64,000 nt of DNA, taken from NCBI RefSeq assembly GCF_004379255.2, contig NC_056033.1:42992719-43056718 (forward strand), read 5' to 3'. The stretch's first letter is position 1. Each line of letters starts with the position of its first letter. Shown here in pieces: positions 10,201 to 21,908 of the stretch. The position numbers were made by a program, and so were the translations under genes. Below the pieces are notes generated by a model. That model saw nothing but the letters and a program-made list of their open reading frames with translations, made no database searches and was not told the origin of the DNA. This stretch comes from Salvia splendens (lineage: Eukaryota; Streptophyta; Magnoliopsida; Lamiales; Lamiaceae).

Positions 10201-13200
10201 TCACTTGTGATTGCTACTACCCTTCTTCTTCAGCAGGCTTCCAAACTTCTGCAGCAAAGGCTTCTTCTTCTTCTGACTGCCTGACTTCGAAGGTGGGCTC
10301 CCATTGTTCCCGCGCTATCACCCGACACTGCCTCATTAACGTGATCATACAAATCAGCGCCTTGCCCATTCGGGTCTAGCTCATCCTCGAACGATTCTTG
10401 CTCCGTTTCTCTCCCGGGAGAGAAGTCCTTCGCGTCGATCTTGCAGCTTTCCCACATCTTGAGGTCGACTTCTGTGGATTCTGCGTTTTGTTCGCCATCT
10501 TTTAATTTCCCATTCGAGTTCTCGACTTCGTTAGCTTCAGCTTGCTGCTTCTCCTTGACAGGCAGCTCGTTTGGTTGAGACCGGGGCTCGCTGCACGCCT
10601 CACGTCTCTCGTACCATTTGGTTCGGAGAATTCTACCACTTTCGGAAGCATATCATAGTCCTTCTCACAGTCCGTCAGGTCGCCACTTTCTTTCTCCTCC
10701 TGCTTGGCCAGAGCTTCTTCGAGCGACTTGGATAGCTCCTCGGCTTTTTCCTGAGATGCTGCTTCCCTTCTGCGCAGATCCTCATTCTCCGCAAGAATTC
10801 TCTGCAGTCGGCCTTCCATATCATTTAAACACTCTTTCAGCCTCGCATTCTCCTCCTTCGCTTCGCCATGTACATGCTTTAGGTACGTCGCCTCTGAATC
10901 AGCTTCGCTGAAGGACTTATTCAACCGCCCTATCTCCTCTCTCGTAACAGACGACTCTTCCTCCGCCAGTTTTAGCAAGCTAACCAGCCGGCTTACTTCG
11001 TTTTTCATGCTAACATTCTCTTCTTCAGACTGCTTCACTGAGTTCGCCATATCTACCCTCCTTTGCTCATACTCGGCCTTCAAACTATCATAATCAAGAT
11101 TCGATTGTTCAAGCAATTTAATCAGCCTGCTCATTTCTTTTTCCATATGGGATTTCTCTTCCTCAAACTTTCTAACAGAGCTCACCAAATCTTGATCTTT
11201 CTGCTCCAACTCGCCTCCAAGATACCATAATCGTGCTTCGACTGTTCAACTGAATCCATCAGCCTATTTATTTCGTTTCCCATGTAGGACTTCTCCTCTT
11301 CAGATTTCCTCGTGGTATTCACCAAGTTTAGCTCCTTCTGCTCCAACTCGGCCTTCAAGTTACCACAATCGTTCCTCAACTCCTCGACTGAATCAGTAAG
11401 AGCATCAATCTGTTTTCTTGCATCATTGATAATACTTTCATACTTCTCATTCGTTGAGTTCAGAGACAGTTTCAGATCCTCTATTTCTCTTTCGTAACTC
11501 TCTTTCTCAGCTTTACTAGAGATTAGCTTTTCCTTCACGTCTCTTGCTTCCGAAGAGACATCGTGCAATGCTGATGCCAAACTCTCCAACGCCTTCTTGC
11601 TTTTCTCCTCTTCGTCTCTGGATGTTTCCAGCTCTTTAGCGAGTTTGCTCTTCTCTTCTAACAGTGTTTCTAGGCTAGCAGCAGCGATGTTTTCGTTGTT
11701 CAATGCAATGCTTCTCATTTCTCTTGCGACTTCGAGTTCAGACTCGAGCACTTCAACCTTCTTCACCAGTTCAGAAGATTCTTCAATAGCTCGCTGAAGA
11801 CTACGCTCAGTTTCCTCCAAGTCACCTTTCTGTCTATCGCTCGAGAACTCCAACAAACCGAGCTTCTCCTTAAGCACCTTGGTTTCAGACTTTGCTTCAT
11901 GCAGCTGTTCATTATTCTCTTCTAGTTTCTTCACAGCGGTTCCAAGAGATTCTGAAGCCAACTTTTCTGATTCACGTGCTTGCTCAGCCTGAGACACTAG
12001 CTCCTCGACTCGTTGATGAAGCTCCGTCACTAGATTATGCGCATAACACTCAGACATCTTCCAAGCCTCGAGATCAACATTGAGTTGCTCCATTGCTGCC
12101 TCTTTCCGGGTCAATTCCTCCTCAAAAAGCTTCGCTTGTTCAAGTTCTTGTCTAAGAGAATGCATCTCCAACTCTAAACCTGACACCAATTCGTTGTTCT
12201 CAACGGCCTGCATCTCCACCCTCGACTCAAGCTCAGATTTCAAGCGGATCACTTCAGCAGACAGAACCTCGACCTTCTCCGCATGAATCTCAGCTATTTT
12301 TGTTGCATCGTCAGCATGGCTCAGTGCCTGGTTCTTCGCAGCAGACGTCATCGACAGTTCTTGCTTCAACTTCTGAAGCTCCTGAGTCGCAGACAGCAGC
12401 GCAGCCACATCCACGGCATGCTGGCTCCTCACATCCTCCAACTCCTTCCGCCATTCATCTTCCTTCACGTGATTCGCCCCAAACCCCACCTGCTCCATCT
12501 CAAGCGCCCGAAATTTCTCAATCTCAGAATTCTCCTCCGCTCGTTTCTGAGCCTGCAGAGCTTCCTCAATCTTCTTGTTCGCCTCATCACACAATCTCTG
12601 GGCTTCCTTCACCTCATCAAGAGCCCTCGCCTTTTCCTTCTCGACTGAATCCAACTTCTCATTCGCCTTCTTCAGCTCCTCCTGCGCTTGACTCAGCTCC
12701 ACCTGAAGCTCCGAAGACGGCCTCACCATACGTGTTGGCTTTCTCTGACATGAAACACAAGATCAGCACAATGCAACTACACATTTAAAACATAGTTGCT
12801 TCGGCTTACATCAGTTGGGGTGCTGGGCTTAGGGGACATCCTCTCCATTTTAGCCTTGGGCGTGACTGATCCCGGGGATCGATCCATGGAGAGGCGGCCA
12901 TTTTGCAACGAGGAAATCGCTTCTCCACTAGGCCTAGCAACTCCCCTGCTGATTCGAGGAGTTGCCGGTGATCCTTTAGCATTTGGAGTTCCAGATAAGC
13001 TAGATCTACACAAATCAGAAATTCTTCAACTGTTTCAACTTTAAATTTTCTAACTATAGCTAAAAATGCAAGATCCACAAATGCACTATTCATTGCACAA
13101 TTCAGGCATGAAATCCAATTTCACAAAAATACTACTATAATCCAAAATCCCAAATAAAGAATATTCTCTGTGAATTCCATTTCTACAGCAAATCCACCCA

Positions 13201-13446
13201 AAAAAATTGAAGCATAAAACCTAAATAAAATAAACAGGATACTATACAAATTCCAAAAACAAGAAATTAAAGTAACAATTTCTAGCTCCAATGTGTGTTT
13301 TTCTTCTCAATAAACACATATCTGATCACCAAACACGAAAATGTCAGATTCAATTATGTTCTAAAAACGAAATTCAAACACACAAAAATCAAATCATCAG
13401 ATCCACCACAAAAGTAGAGCTACGCTTACTTCGATTTAGCAGACAT
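10201..13446 (-). CDS. WEB-family coiled-coil protein, three exons, three apparent 1-base deletions in exon 3
   Basis: Resembles the plant WEB family proteins related to Arabidopsis At3g02930 and At5g16730, long coiled-coil proteins; WEB1 relatives act in light-induced chloroplast movement, but this gene's role is not shown here. Exons on the minus strand: 13446-13430 (starts MSAKSK), 13005-12810, 12744-10201. The second exon carries a Ser/Pro-rich basic head (ATPRISRGVARPSGEA, KPSTPTD). Exon 3 is almost all Glu/Lys/Leu heptads, ending in a Lys-rich tail (KKKKPLLQKFGSLLKKKG). Exons 1 and 2 sum to 71 complete codons. Exon 3 changes frame near 11215, 10600 and 10310. Each is a single missing base, with coding sequence continuing at once in the next frame. 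Expected length is about 919 aa. Consensus errors fit better than real decay, but a pseudogene is not excluded. Confidence 0.8.
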
Positions 13447-14057
13447 GGCGCAAAATCGAGAATCTATTGCTGCAATTCCTTCAAAAAGATTAGAAACTGG
13501 GGTTTATCTATAATGTCGACATCGTGGAAGGGAAGAGAAGAGAAGTGAAAATTATGACTCCATACTCTGGGAATAAACCTGAATCCAAAATCTGTACTTG
13601 GACTGGAGTTACCACAGAGTGATAATAGGAAAGAAAAAAGTAAATTAAAAAAAATGGGAATGGAAATATTTGGGGAGGTGGATTTGAGTTGGGGTGTTCT
13701 TGTCGCAGATTGAATCAAACAACCGCTGCTCTTTCTCTTTTATTTTTTCTCTACCATCTTTAATTAGACGTGGAATTACCATATTACCCCTGCTTTTCCT
13801 CCATTGCAAAGCTGGTCTCAGGTTAGATAAACTGTGAAAGACAAAACGAAGAGAGAGACTGTGAATCTGCTTTTTTAAAACTAAAAAGAAGGTTGACGGA
13901 GAACTCTCATGAAGTAGATAAACTTGCAAGATTGAAAATTGTTTCCTTGAAAAAAATGTTTGAAAACCACTAAATTTGATTATATATGGTGAATCTCACA
14001 ACTTTCGAAATAATTACTAGTACCTAATATTAAATTTACTTATTCCTATAATAGATA
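13447..14057. other. upstream region of the WEB gene
   Basis: Putative 5' UTR and promoter of the minus-strand WEB gene. CT/GA-rich stretches lie around 13640-13760. No other gene is visible. Confidence 0.4.
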
Positions 14058-14309
14058 CTCCCTCCGTCCGCGAATAGGAGTCCCGTTTTTCCATTTTTGT
14101 CCGTCCGCGAATAGGAGTCCCGGATCATAATTACCATAAATGGTAAAAAGGCCTCACATTCCACCAACTCATTTCACTCAAATATCATTTAAAACTAATA
14201 TATATAAGTGGGACACATATTCAACTAACTTTTTTCCACCCACTTTTCTTAACATTTCTTAAAACTCGTGCCGGGTAGAAATGAGACTCCTATTCGTGGA
14301 CGTTGGGAG
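14058..14309. mobile_element. Stowaway MITE (252 bp)
   Basis: Starts CTCCCTCCGTCCGCGAATAG and ends with the near-complement CTATTCGTGGACGTTGGGAG once reversed. TA duplications flank it at 14056-14057 and 14310-14311. It has no ORF. Confidence 0.88.
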
Positions 14310-14347
14310 TATCATACTTTGCTAATATCATAAAATTTTAGAACATA

Positions 14348-14549
14348 CTCCCTCCGTCCTATTTTAGAAGTGCCAATCACTTTTGCCCACTTTTTTTTTA
14401 TAAAAATGATAATAAATATTAGTTAAAATGAAGAAATAATGAAGTAAGACATATAATACTGTTGAGAAGAGATAATATTTTTCAAAAAAATGTGACATTT
14501 TTTTGTGGAACTAAAAAAAAGTATGACATCTATTATGAGACAAAGAGAG
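14348..14549. mobile_element. Stowaway MITE (202 bp)
   Basis: Starts CTCCCTCCGTCCTATTTTAG and ends TATTATGAGACAAAGAGAG. TA lies at 14346-14347 and 14550-14551. Only 38 bp separate it from the previous MITE. Confidence 0.82.
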
Positions 14550-14593
14550 TATAATGGAATAGTCAATATCAATTACTCTTTTATAATTTTATA

Positions 14594-14775
14594 CTCCCCC
14601 AGTTCCATGTTAATAGAGTAAAGTTCTAAGTTAATTGAGTCATTTCTATTTTTAGCAAAAAGTAATTCTCTCTCTTACTTTATTCTCTTTTACTTTTTTG
14701 ACTATCCATTTACACACACTATTCTTAAACTTCATGCTTTAAAGAAATGTCTCTATTAACAAAGAACGAAGGGAG
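14594..14775. mobile_element. Stowaway MITE (182 bp)
   Basis: Starts CTCCCCCAGTTCCATGTTAA and ends ATTAACAAAGAACGAAGGGAG. TA lies on both sides (14592-14593, 14776-14777). It is the third member of the cluster. Confidence 0.8.
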
Positions 14776-14856
14776 TACTTGATAGAAATGCTCGACTGCT
14801 TAATTACACTCAGTCAGTCACTTGAGCCCTTCAACAATTTAAATTTTTAAGTACTA

Positions 14857-15100
14857 CTCTCTTCATCCCAATTAAGATGACACATTTTCATTTTTAGTTG
14901 TCACAACCAAGATGACACATTTCTATTTTTGGTAACTTTCTCTCTTCGATTAATACTCTCTCCTATTGAATATTCAACTCTTATTTTCTCCCCATTTAGT
15001 ATATATACCTACTCTTTATCTTTCCAATTAACAAAATTAGCAAACAACTTCTAAAAATCTCGTGTCGACTAAGAGACGTGTGATCTTAGTATATACTAGT
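14857..15100. mobile_element. degraded Stowaway-like MITE
   Basis: The left end CTCTCTTCATCCCAATTAAG, followed by AGATGACACATTT, is typical. The right end (GACTAAGAGACGTGTGATCTTAG) lacks the terminal GGAGGGAG. The right boundary is approximate. Confidence 0.6.
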
Positions 15101-15270
15101 ACTAGTATTGTGTATATTTATTCTACAAGTGTAGGTGGTCAGTTGTTCGTCTCATGCACATAGTATGTTGTTTAATAGTACACATTTTTATAAGTTGTGT
15201 GATTAATAAAAAATTGTCCAAACTTTGTGGGTTTTTATGACATTTTGCAAAGTTTGTATGTCAAGGTTAT

Positions 15271-15604
15271 GATTAATATGTGGAGTAAGTTTTCATTGGA
15301 AGTTTTGTTATAAAAGACATAATTAAATGTTTTCGATTGATGTTTATTGAGATAGGAATAAATTCAAGAAAAAGAAAGAAAATCTTATACTACTCCACTA
15401 TGCTTCAAGATTCAATTTTTAGACTTTATTAAGAGAGAAACTTTTAATCAAGAATGAACATTTTCTTTTGTTTATTGTGAAATTGAGATTAATGTGTGGA
15501 TTTATTTGGTTTAATTTGGAAAGTTTTGTTGGAGAAGACATAATTAATTGAGGTAAGATGTGCTATTAATAACTTGGAATAAAATTCAAGAAAAAAGTAT
15601 GTTA
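15271..15604. repeat. degenerate tandem duplication (about 210-220 bp unit), second copy split by Tat element 2
   Basis: Unit A begins GATTAATATGTGGAGTAAG (about 15271) and passes AATTCAAGAAAAA to TGCTTCAAGATTCAATTTTT (about 15402). Unit B begins GATTAATGTGTGG (about 15487) with the same landmarks, but its GCTTCAAGATTCAATTTTT is found at about 26585, beyond the inserted element. No gene is seen in 15101-15604. Confidence 0.7.
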
Positions 15605-15609
15605 CTAAT
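15605..15609. repeat. target-site duplication, left (CTAAT)
   Basis: CTAAT immediately before the 5' LTR, repeated exactly at 26580-26584 after the 3' LTR. This fixes the limits of the insertion. Confidence 0.95.
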
Positions 15610-16206
15610 TGATGGGGGTACGAACTAAACCCTAATGGCAAGCCCAATAAACAGTGACGCCCATCAGCCCAGAGCCCAAGAAAGAGTATCTGTTCGGCAC
15701 CAAAGAGTTTCGGCACGACCAAAGAGTTCGGACTCAGCCTACAAGCTCGGTAAAAGCCGACCAGTCAAGCTCTCCTCTCAGATCGGCAAGAGCTGATCGG
15801 TAAAGTCCAGCAGTTCGGTCTCAGCATTCGACCGAACTAGGAGTTAGTGGACTCATGAAAGGCCTCCACGACCTCCGCTATACCCAACGATCTATTTAGT
15901 GGTACGAAGCAGTTATTGAGCAGTTATTGCTCACCCACGATCTTGTTAGTGGGGCTGCAAACCACGACCTTAGTTCAATGTATAAATAGAACTTAGATCA
16001 GATAGAAAAGGGTTAAGCTCTCTAGAGATAAAAGCATATAGCAAGTCTGTGTTGTAAGCTGTAATCCCAGATCAAGCAATACAATCTTGCCCTCCCTTCT
16101 TCCCGTGGACGTAGATTTACTTCAGTAAATCGAACCACGTAAATTCACCGTGTCGTAATTTATTTTTACGAGCATTCATCATCATCAATAATTCGCGGAT
16201 TCATCA
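15610..16206 (+). repeat. 5' LTR of Tat element copy 2
   Basis: 597 bp. Compared with the 3' LTR and with the LTR of copy 1, it has private single-base indels in its first 300 bp (for example TGATGGGGG, AATAAACAG, GAGTTTCGG, TACAAGCTCGG, CCCAACGATC). The other two LTRs agree with each other at these places, which points to local sequence error rather than age. Confidence 0.95.
15981..15989 (+). promoter_or_regulatory. LTR TATA box (TATAAATAG), copy 2 5' LTR
   Basis: TATAAATAG preceded by TTAGTTCAATG, placed as in the other LTRs. Transcription of the element likely begins some 25-35 bp downstream. Confidence 0.7.
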
Positions 16207-16207
16207 C

Positions 16208-16224
16208 TGGCGCCGTCTGTGGGA
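16208..16224 (+). other. primer-binding site
   Basis: TGGCGCCGTCTGTGGGA lies one base after the 5' LTR end. It starts with TGG, as required to pair with a tRNA CCA end. The first nine bases match the tRNA-Asp-like site common in this lineage; the remainder does not, and the primer tRNA is not identified. Confidence 0.8.
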
Positions 16225-16283
16225 AACAGAGAACAAAATTTGTGATAAAGCGAATTTTTGATCCATTTTTTTCCACCCAAAAA

Positions 16284-17660
16284 ATGCATACCAGATCGCA
16301 GAGTACCCGTATTTCCTGCCCGTGAGAACCAGGAGGAAGCCAATCCATCCCACAGGTCTGGAAAACAGCCTAGGGATAAATCCACCACCAGTTCTCATGG
16401 CGAAGGAACAAGCCGCTCCTCCAAAAATCGTCCCACTGAGTCTTCCCAGCGCCCGATTTGAATGAGGCTGTCAAGCAGTTTTTGGAGGCGAAGCAGGAGG
16501 AATTCTTAACCTTCCTGCGAAGAAGCCAAAAGCAGCCGGAGACGAAAACGACGGATTCTCCTTCCCCCTCCGCACAAGAAGTCACTACCGCAGTAGTGTC
16601 GCATCTCCAGGAGAAAGAATCCCCGTCCCCCACATATTCCCGCTCCTCCTGCGGTACCGGAATCACAGGAGAACTCAATCTCCTCCATACCGACGAGATA
16701 TCGGATTCGCCGTGTACGGAGCACTGAAGACTCCGTTCTCGGACGACATCACCCGAACTCCCCTACCACAGAACTACCGAACTCCGTCGATGACTTACGA
16801 CGGGCTCGTGGACCCTCACGATTTCTTGGGGCGCTATCAATATAACATGGCGAACCAGGGTCTCAACGAGGTCCACATGTGCAAGCTGTTTCCCGAGCTG
16901 CTCATCGGAACGCGAGAAGGTGGTTCGATAGCCTCTCCCACAGGGCAGCATCAGATCTTACCGAGATCTAATGGATGCCTTCCACAGGAGGTTCTTTCAG
17001 AAAGCGGAAGCCCGAATCACTTCGGCTCAGCTGCTTTCCATTCGTCAAGGTCGCGACGAAAAAATTAGCGACTTTATGACAAGATTCCACAAGGAATGCC
17101 TGCAAGTAGACGATCTCAACGATCTGCTTGTCATCTCGGCATTCCAAAATGGAATCCTGCCCGGAGCTCTCTACAGGAAGCTCGTTGAGTGCGGTCCGCA
17201 GACAGCTCAGGAAATGTGGGACATTGCGGACCAGTACTCCCGGGCCGATGAGGCAGACCGTCGCAAACGGTCGTTAGACAGCTCATCGTCCCGAGGAGAC
17301 AGAAGGAAGCCCGATCATAGCGATCAGGGGCATCCTCGCCGGACTCCATTTGAAAGAATTCAAAGGGCTCCGGTGCAAGACAGATTGGGACCTCGTCTCA
17401 ATCCCGAGAAGCCCGCCCGCCTCAGTTCGTACCGCTGAACAAGCCGAGAGCGGAAATTTTCGAACTGCACTCTGACCTGTTCGAAAAGCCAAAGCGGATG
17501 ACGAAATCAGCCGCGCGCCGACCACAGGATAACTACTGCTCCTACCATCAAGACCACGGTCACGATACCGAGGAGTGCAGAAACTTGGCTGCAGGTATCG
17601 ATGTTCTTGTGAGGGCAGGGACATTGAAAAATACCAAAGCAAGCAGGCAAGAAGAATAAA
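16284..17660 (+). pseudogene. gag: gag of Tat element copy 2, broken by several frame changes
   Basis: A likely start is the ATG at 16284 (MHTRSQ, as usual for this lineage). Recognisable pieces lie in alternating frames: a Ser/Lys-rich head, the capsid-like region 16712-17438 (MTYDGLVDPHDFLGRYQ, then FHRRFFQKAEARITSAQLL and the Retrotrans_gag-type stretch IRQGRDEKISDFMTRF), and the C-terminal Cys/His knuckle-like YCSYHQDHGHDTEEC near 17535-17580. The frame changes near 16315, 16460, 16700, 16960, 17425 and 17630. All look like single-base indels. As read, no complete Gag can be made from this copy. Confidence 0.85.
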
Positions 17661-17858
17661 AAGCAGAGTGGTGCGAACTGCGCTCCTCAGGATCCGAAAA
17701 GGCAGCCGGATCCCGAAGACGATGACGAGCCGCAATATGATGGAGTAATCCAGACTATTGATGCGCTTCCTGCCGGGAAGACCAAGTCGTCCCTAAAGTC
17801 AGAACGCAGAGGCTCCAATCGAGAGGAGCCAACGCATAAAAGGCTGAAGCAGGACGAA

Positions 17859-18371
17859 GTGATTACGTTCTCGGCTGCTGATCCCGTCCCGGCCATCTCT
17901 CCTCACCAAGACGCCATTGTCATCCAAGCCGGAGTGGCAAACAAACTGATCCACAGGGTGTTTGTGGATACAGGAGCGTCGGTTAGCATTCTTTTTAAAG
18001 AGTGCTTCGACAAACTAGAAGTGGACCCAGCTCGGCTCAGTCCGGCTCCGCTTCCCCTGAAGAGCTTCACCCAGGAGGACACCCGCCCTGAAGGTATTAT
18101 CAGCCTTCCGATCACGGTGGGGAAAGCGCCTACTAGCTCCAGTACGATGATTGAGTTTTTCGTGGTGAAAGCTCGGTCCCCGTACAACGTCATCCTGGGA
18201 AGAGACTGGCTCAACACAGTTCGGGCCGTTTGCTCCACCTATCACCTCACCATCAAGATCCCTACTAAAGGAGGGATAGCGGTCATCCGAGGTGACCAAA
18301 AGAGAGCAAAAGAATGTCTGCAAATTGCGCTTAGAAGTGCCGATCAGTCAGATCGGCACCACCAAGCATAG
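17859..18371 (+). CDS. pro: aspartic protease domain (pro), ending at a UAG in a leaky context
   Basis: Retropepsin-like protease that would mature the Gag-Pol precursor. The active-site motif VDTGASVSIL lies at about residues 36-45 from the ATG given, and YNVILGRDWL near residue 110. The ATG is only the first Met: the same frame is open back to about 17628, so the domain is probably made as part of a Gag-Pro product. The stop UAG at 18369-18371 is followed by CAA UCA, and the same frame continues without interruption into RT; the next Met is at 18399. The mutually consistent frame suggests stop-codon readthrough for making Pol. Confidence 0.85.
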   Translation: MITFSAADPVPAISPHQDAIVIQAGVANKLIHRVFVDTGASVSILFKECFDKLEVDPARLSPAPLPLKSFTQEDTRPEGIISLPITVGKAPTSSSTMIEFFVVKARSPYNVILGRDWLNTVRAVCSTYHLTIKIPTKGGIAVIRGDQKRAKECLQIALRSADQSDRHHQA

Positions 18372-18398
18372 CAATCACAGCAGCCGGAGTCAGAGGCG

Positions 18399-21300
18399 AT
18401 GACCGAAGTCATACCGGAGCCGAACTCGATGACAGTTCAGCTGTACGAAGACGATCCATCCAGAACGGTTAAGATCGGTTTCGCGGGAACGCCCCTACTT
18501 CGGGAAAAAACCATCCAGCTCCTCAAGGAGTATAAAGACGTCTTTGCATGGTCTCCGTTGGACATGACCGGAGTGCCCCCCGAGGTAATCACTCATCGGT
18601 TAAATATTGATCCTTCAGTCCGGCCGATAAAACAGAAGCAAAGACTCTTTGCGGCAGAACGAAGTCAAGTCATCCATGACGAAGTCCGTCAATTATTGAA
18701 GGCGGATGTGTTATTCGAAGTGAAGTATCCTTCGTGGGTGGCCAATCCTGTCATGATCAAGAAAAAGGAAGGAGGATGGCGGATGTGCATAGATTTCACC
18801 GATCTAAATAAGCACTGTCCCAAAGATTGCTATCCCCTTCCGAACATAGATAAAAAAGTAGAAGCTTTGATAGGCTTTGAAATTTTTTGTTTTCTTGATC
18901 TGTACAAAGGATACCATCAAGTTTTAATGGATGAGATTGAAGCTTCAAAAACGGCCTTCATTACTGATTTCGGCATTTTCGCTTATAAAAAGATGCCATT
19001 CGGTTTAAAGAATGCCGGAGCCACTTATCAAAGGATGGTAGACAAGCTTTTTCGGCACCTGATTGGAAAGGAGGTCGAAGTGTATGTTGACGATATAGTC
19101 GTCAAAAGCAAAAGCACTTCGGAGTACGAGCACAACCTCAAGTCCACTCTCAACGTGCTCAAGAAAGCCAACCTCAAACTTAATCCCCAAAAGTGTACCT
19201 TTTTGGTAGATTCGGGAAAGTTTCTGGGTTGTTGGGTTTCAAAGGACGGACTCAAGGCAAACCCCTCAAAAGTTCAAATCGTTCAGAACATGGCAATGCC
19301 GAAGTCCATACATGACGTGCAAAGGCTAACCGGATGTCTAGCCGCACTGAATCGATTCCTTTCCCAAGCAGCCGAAAAGCAACTGCCGTTCTTCAAGGTG
19401 TTGAAAAAGGCACCAAAGTTCGAGTGGGGAGCCGAGCAGAAAAAGGCCTTTGACGAGCTCAAAAGTTATCTAGCCGAGCTTCCTATTCTCTCTGCTCCAA
19501 CCGAAGCCGAAGTAATATTCTTATACTTAGCGGCATCGGATCAAACCATCAGCGCGGTGCTTGTACGAGAAGAAGGCCTAAAGCAGCTTCCCATCTACTT
19601 TACAAGCCGAGCATTAAGAGGTCCAGAAACAAGGTATCAACCTCTGGAAAAAATTGCTCTGGCATTAGTAAATGCAGCAAGGAGACTGCGGCCATACTTC
19701 TATGCTCACAAGGTATGCGTCTTAACTGATCTGCCACTTCGGCAAGTGTTGACCAAACCAGAAGCATCAGGCAGAATCGCCAAGTGGGCTATAGAGTTGG
19801 GAGAGCACACAATTGAATACCTACCTCGGAAAGCCATCAAGGGACAAGCCTTAGCAGATTTTCTTGCAGAAGCAAAGTTCGATCAAGCAATTCCTGTTAT
19901 TGCCGAACAGAAGAATTCTGCCAATGCCGAACTAGCACAGCCCTTGGAATCCGAAATAGAGCCGCCGGACTGCTGGAGCGGATTCGTAGATGGAGCTTCA
20001 AACAAGATGGGAAGTGGAGCTGGTATTTTACTTGTCGCTCCCGACGGACACGAGGTAACCTACTCACTTCGGTTCCTATTCCCCACTACTAATAATGAAG
20101 CCGAGTACGAAGCCCTCCTGGCCGGACTCCAGTTAGCGCAAAGTCTGCTCGTCAAATCTCTCAAAGTCCATTGTGATTCACAAGTCATAGTAAATCACAT
20201 GTTGGGTACAAGTGAAGCCCGTGACGAGAGAATGAAGAAGTATTTGGACAAAGCGCAAAGCATCAGCCGAAGTTTCTCCTATTTTCGGATAATCCGTATT
20301 CCCAGAGCGGAAAATAGCCGAGCAGATACCTTAAGTAAGTTGGCCTCAGATCCGAGCTCAAAGGCGGAAGAATTAATGCATCGAAGCATTGATGAAGCCG
20401 AGGTACATTCAGTATCCAGCTCGCCGAACTGGATGACGCCGATCTTGCAGTATCTGGATCAAGGACAATTGCCCGAGGATAAGAGAGAAGCTCGGAAGAT
20501 TACGTGCCGAGCACTTCGGTACGAACTTCATGAAGGAGTCCTCTTTAGAAAGTCTTACCTCCAGCCGTTATTGCGGTGCGTAGGACCAGAAGAGACGGAC
20601 TACATCCTCAGAGAAGTTCATGAAGGATCGTGCGGTAGCCACATCGGAGCCAGAGCTTTAGCTAAAAAAGTTCTGAGATGGGGATATTATTGGCCAACCA
20701 TGGTACAAGAGGCAGTGCAGCTCGTCAAGAAGTGTACGAAGTGCCAAATTCATGCAAATGTCCCAAGGATGCCGCAGACCGATCTATACACTATGCAAAG
20801 CCCTTGGCCTTTCATGCAATGGGGCATAGACATAGTGGGACCACTTCCTCAAGCTCCTCGGCAAATGAAATTCCTTATCGTTGCCGTGGACTACTTCACG
20901 AAGTGGGTGGAGGCGGAACCATTAGCTACGATAACGAGCTCAAAGGCATTGGACTTCGTCTGGAAGAACATAGTGTGCCGATTTGGCATACCCCACATCC
21001 TCATCTCGGATAATGGGACTCAGTTCACCGACAAGACGTTCAAGAATTGGTGCCAAGAGCTGAACATTCAACAGCGGTTCACTTCGGTCTCCCATCCCCA
21101 AGCAAACGGACAAACGGAAGTAACGAACCGGATTCTGGTGAAAGGGTTAAAAGCTCGGTTAGAACAAGCCAAAGGACAATGGGTAGAAAATCTCCCTCAA
21201 GTCCTATGGTCCTATCGAACTACACCCAAAACCTCCAACGGTGAAACTCCGTATAGTCTGGTGTACGGCACTGAGGCCGTAATTCCGGTGGAGATCGGCG

Positions 21301-21663
21301 TACCCAGTCCCCGAACTCTAAATTTCTCCTCAGAAATGAATGACGACGGACTGAGAGCAGAACTAGATCTCGCCGAAGAAAGAAGAGAATTGGCGTGCAT
21401 AAAAGCAGCCAAGTATAAGGAGCAAGTAGCCCGGTATTATAACCAAAGGGTGAAAAAAGCTTCAATTTCAAGTGGGAGATCTCGTCTTGAGAAACAACGA
21501 AGTAAGCCGAGCAGAAAAGCTGGGCAAACTCGAGCCCACATGGGAGGGTCCGTATCGGGTGTCAGAAGTCCTCGGCAAAGGGTCTTATAAATTGACTCAC
21601 ATGTCAGGAGAACAAGTACCCCGAACATGGCACGTCTCCAACCTCAAGAAGTTCCACTTGTAA
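18399..21663 (+). CDS. pol: pol polyprotein of Tat element copy 2 (RT, two RNase H domains, integrase) with one frame break
   Basis: Open from 18399 to 21590 (1063 codons), in the same frame as the protease upstream. Residues about 90-260 are reverse transcriptase, with YVDD at 229-232. About 340-470 is gypsy RNase H. About 525-650 is a second, archaeal-type RNase H, typical of Tat elements. About 740-780 is the integrase HHCC finger. The integrase core has Asp near 810, Asp near 870 and Glu near 906. In an A6 run (about 21451-21457) the frame turns into a short unrelated tail. The conserved integrase C-terminus (VGDLVLR, WEGPYRVSEVLG) continues in the +1 frame to 21663. The same break occurs in copy 1. 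The rest shows no stop or indel. Confidence 0.92.
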
Positions 21664-21908
21664 GAGACAAAGTCCGGTCAGTCTGTCTTGTGTCTAGTTC
21701 GGTCATAGGGGTACATGTTTTTATTTGTTTGTTTTTACTTGTACCTTTTACTTGTCGTTTTATAAAAAGTTTAAAGTTTTTTTCTTTCGTCTTTTTCATT
21801 TTTTCCCTATGTGTTTTGTCTCTATGTGCTTGTCGTCTCTTACAAATGGTACCAAGGTATATCGTTCTTTAAAGACTGATCCCCTTTTTAGATCGATTAT
21901 TAAAGACT

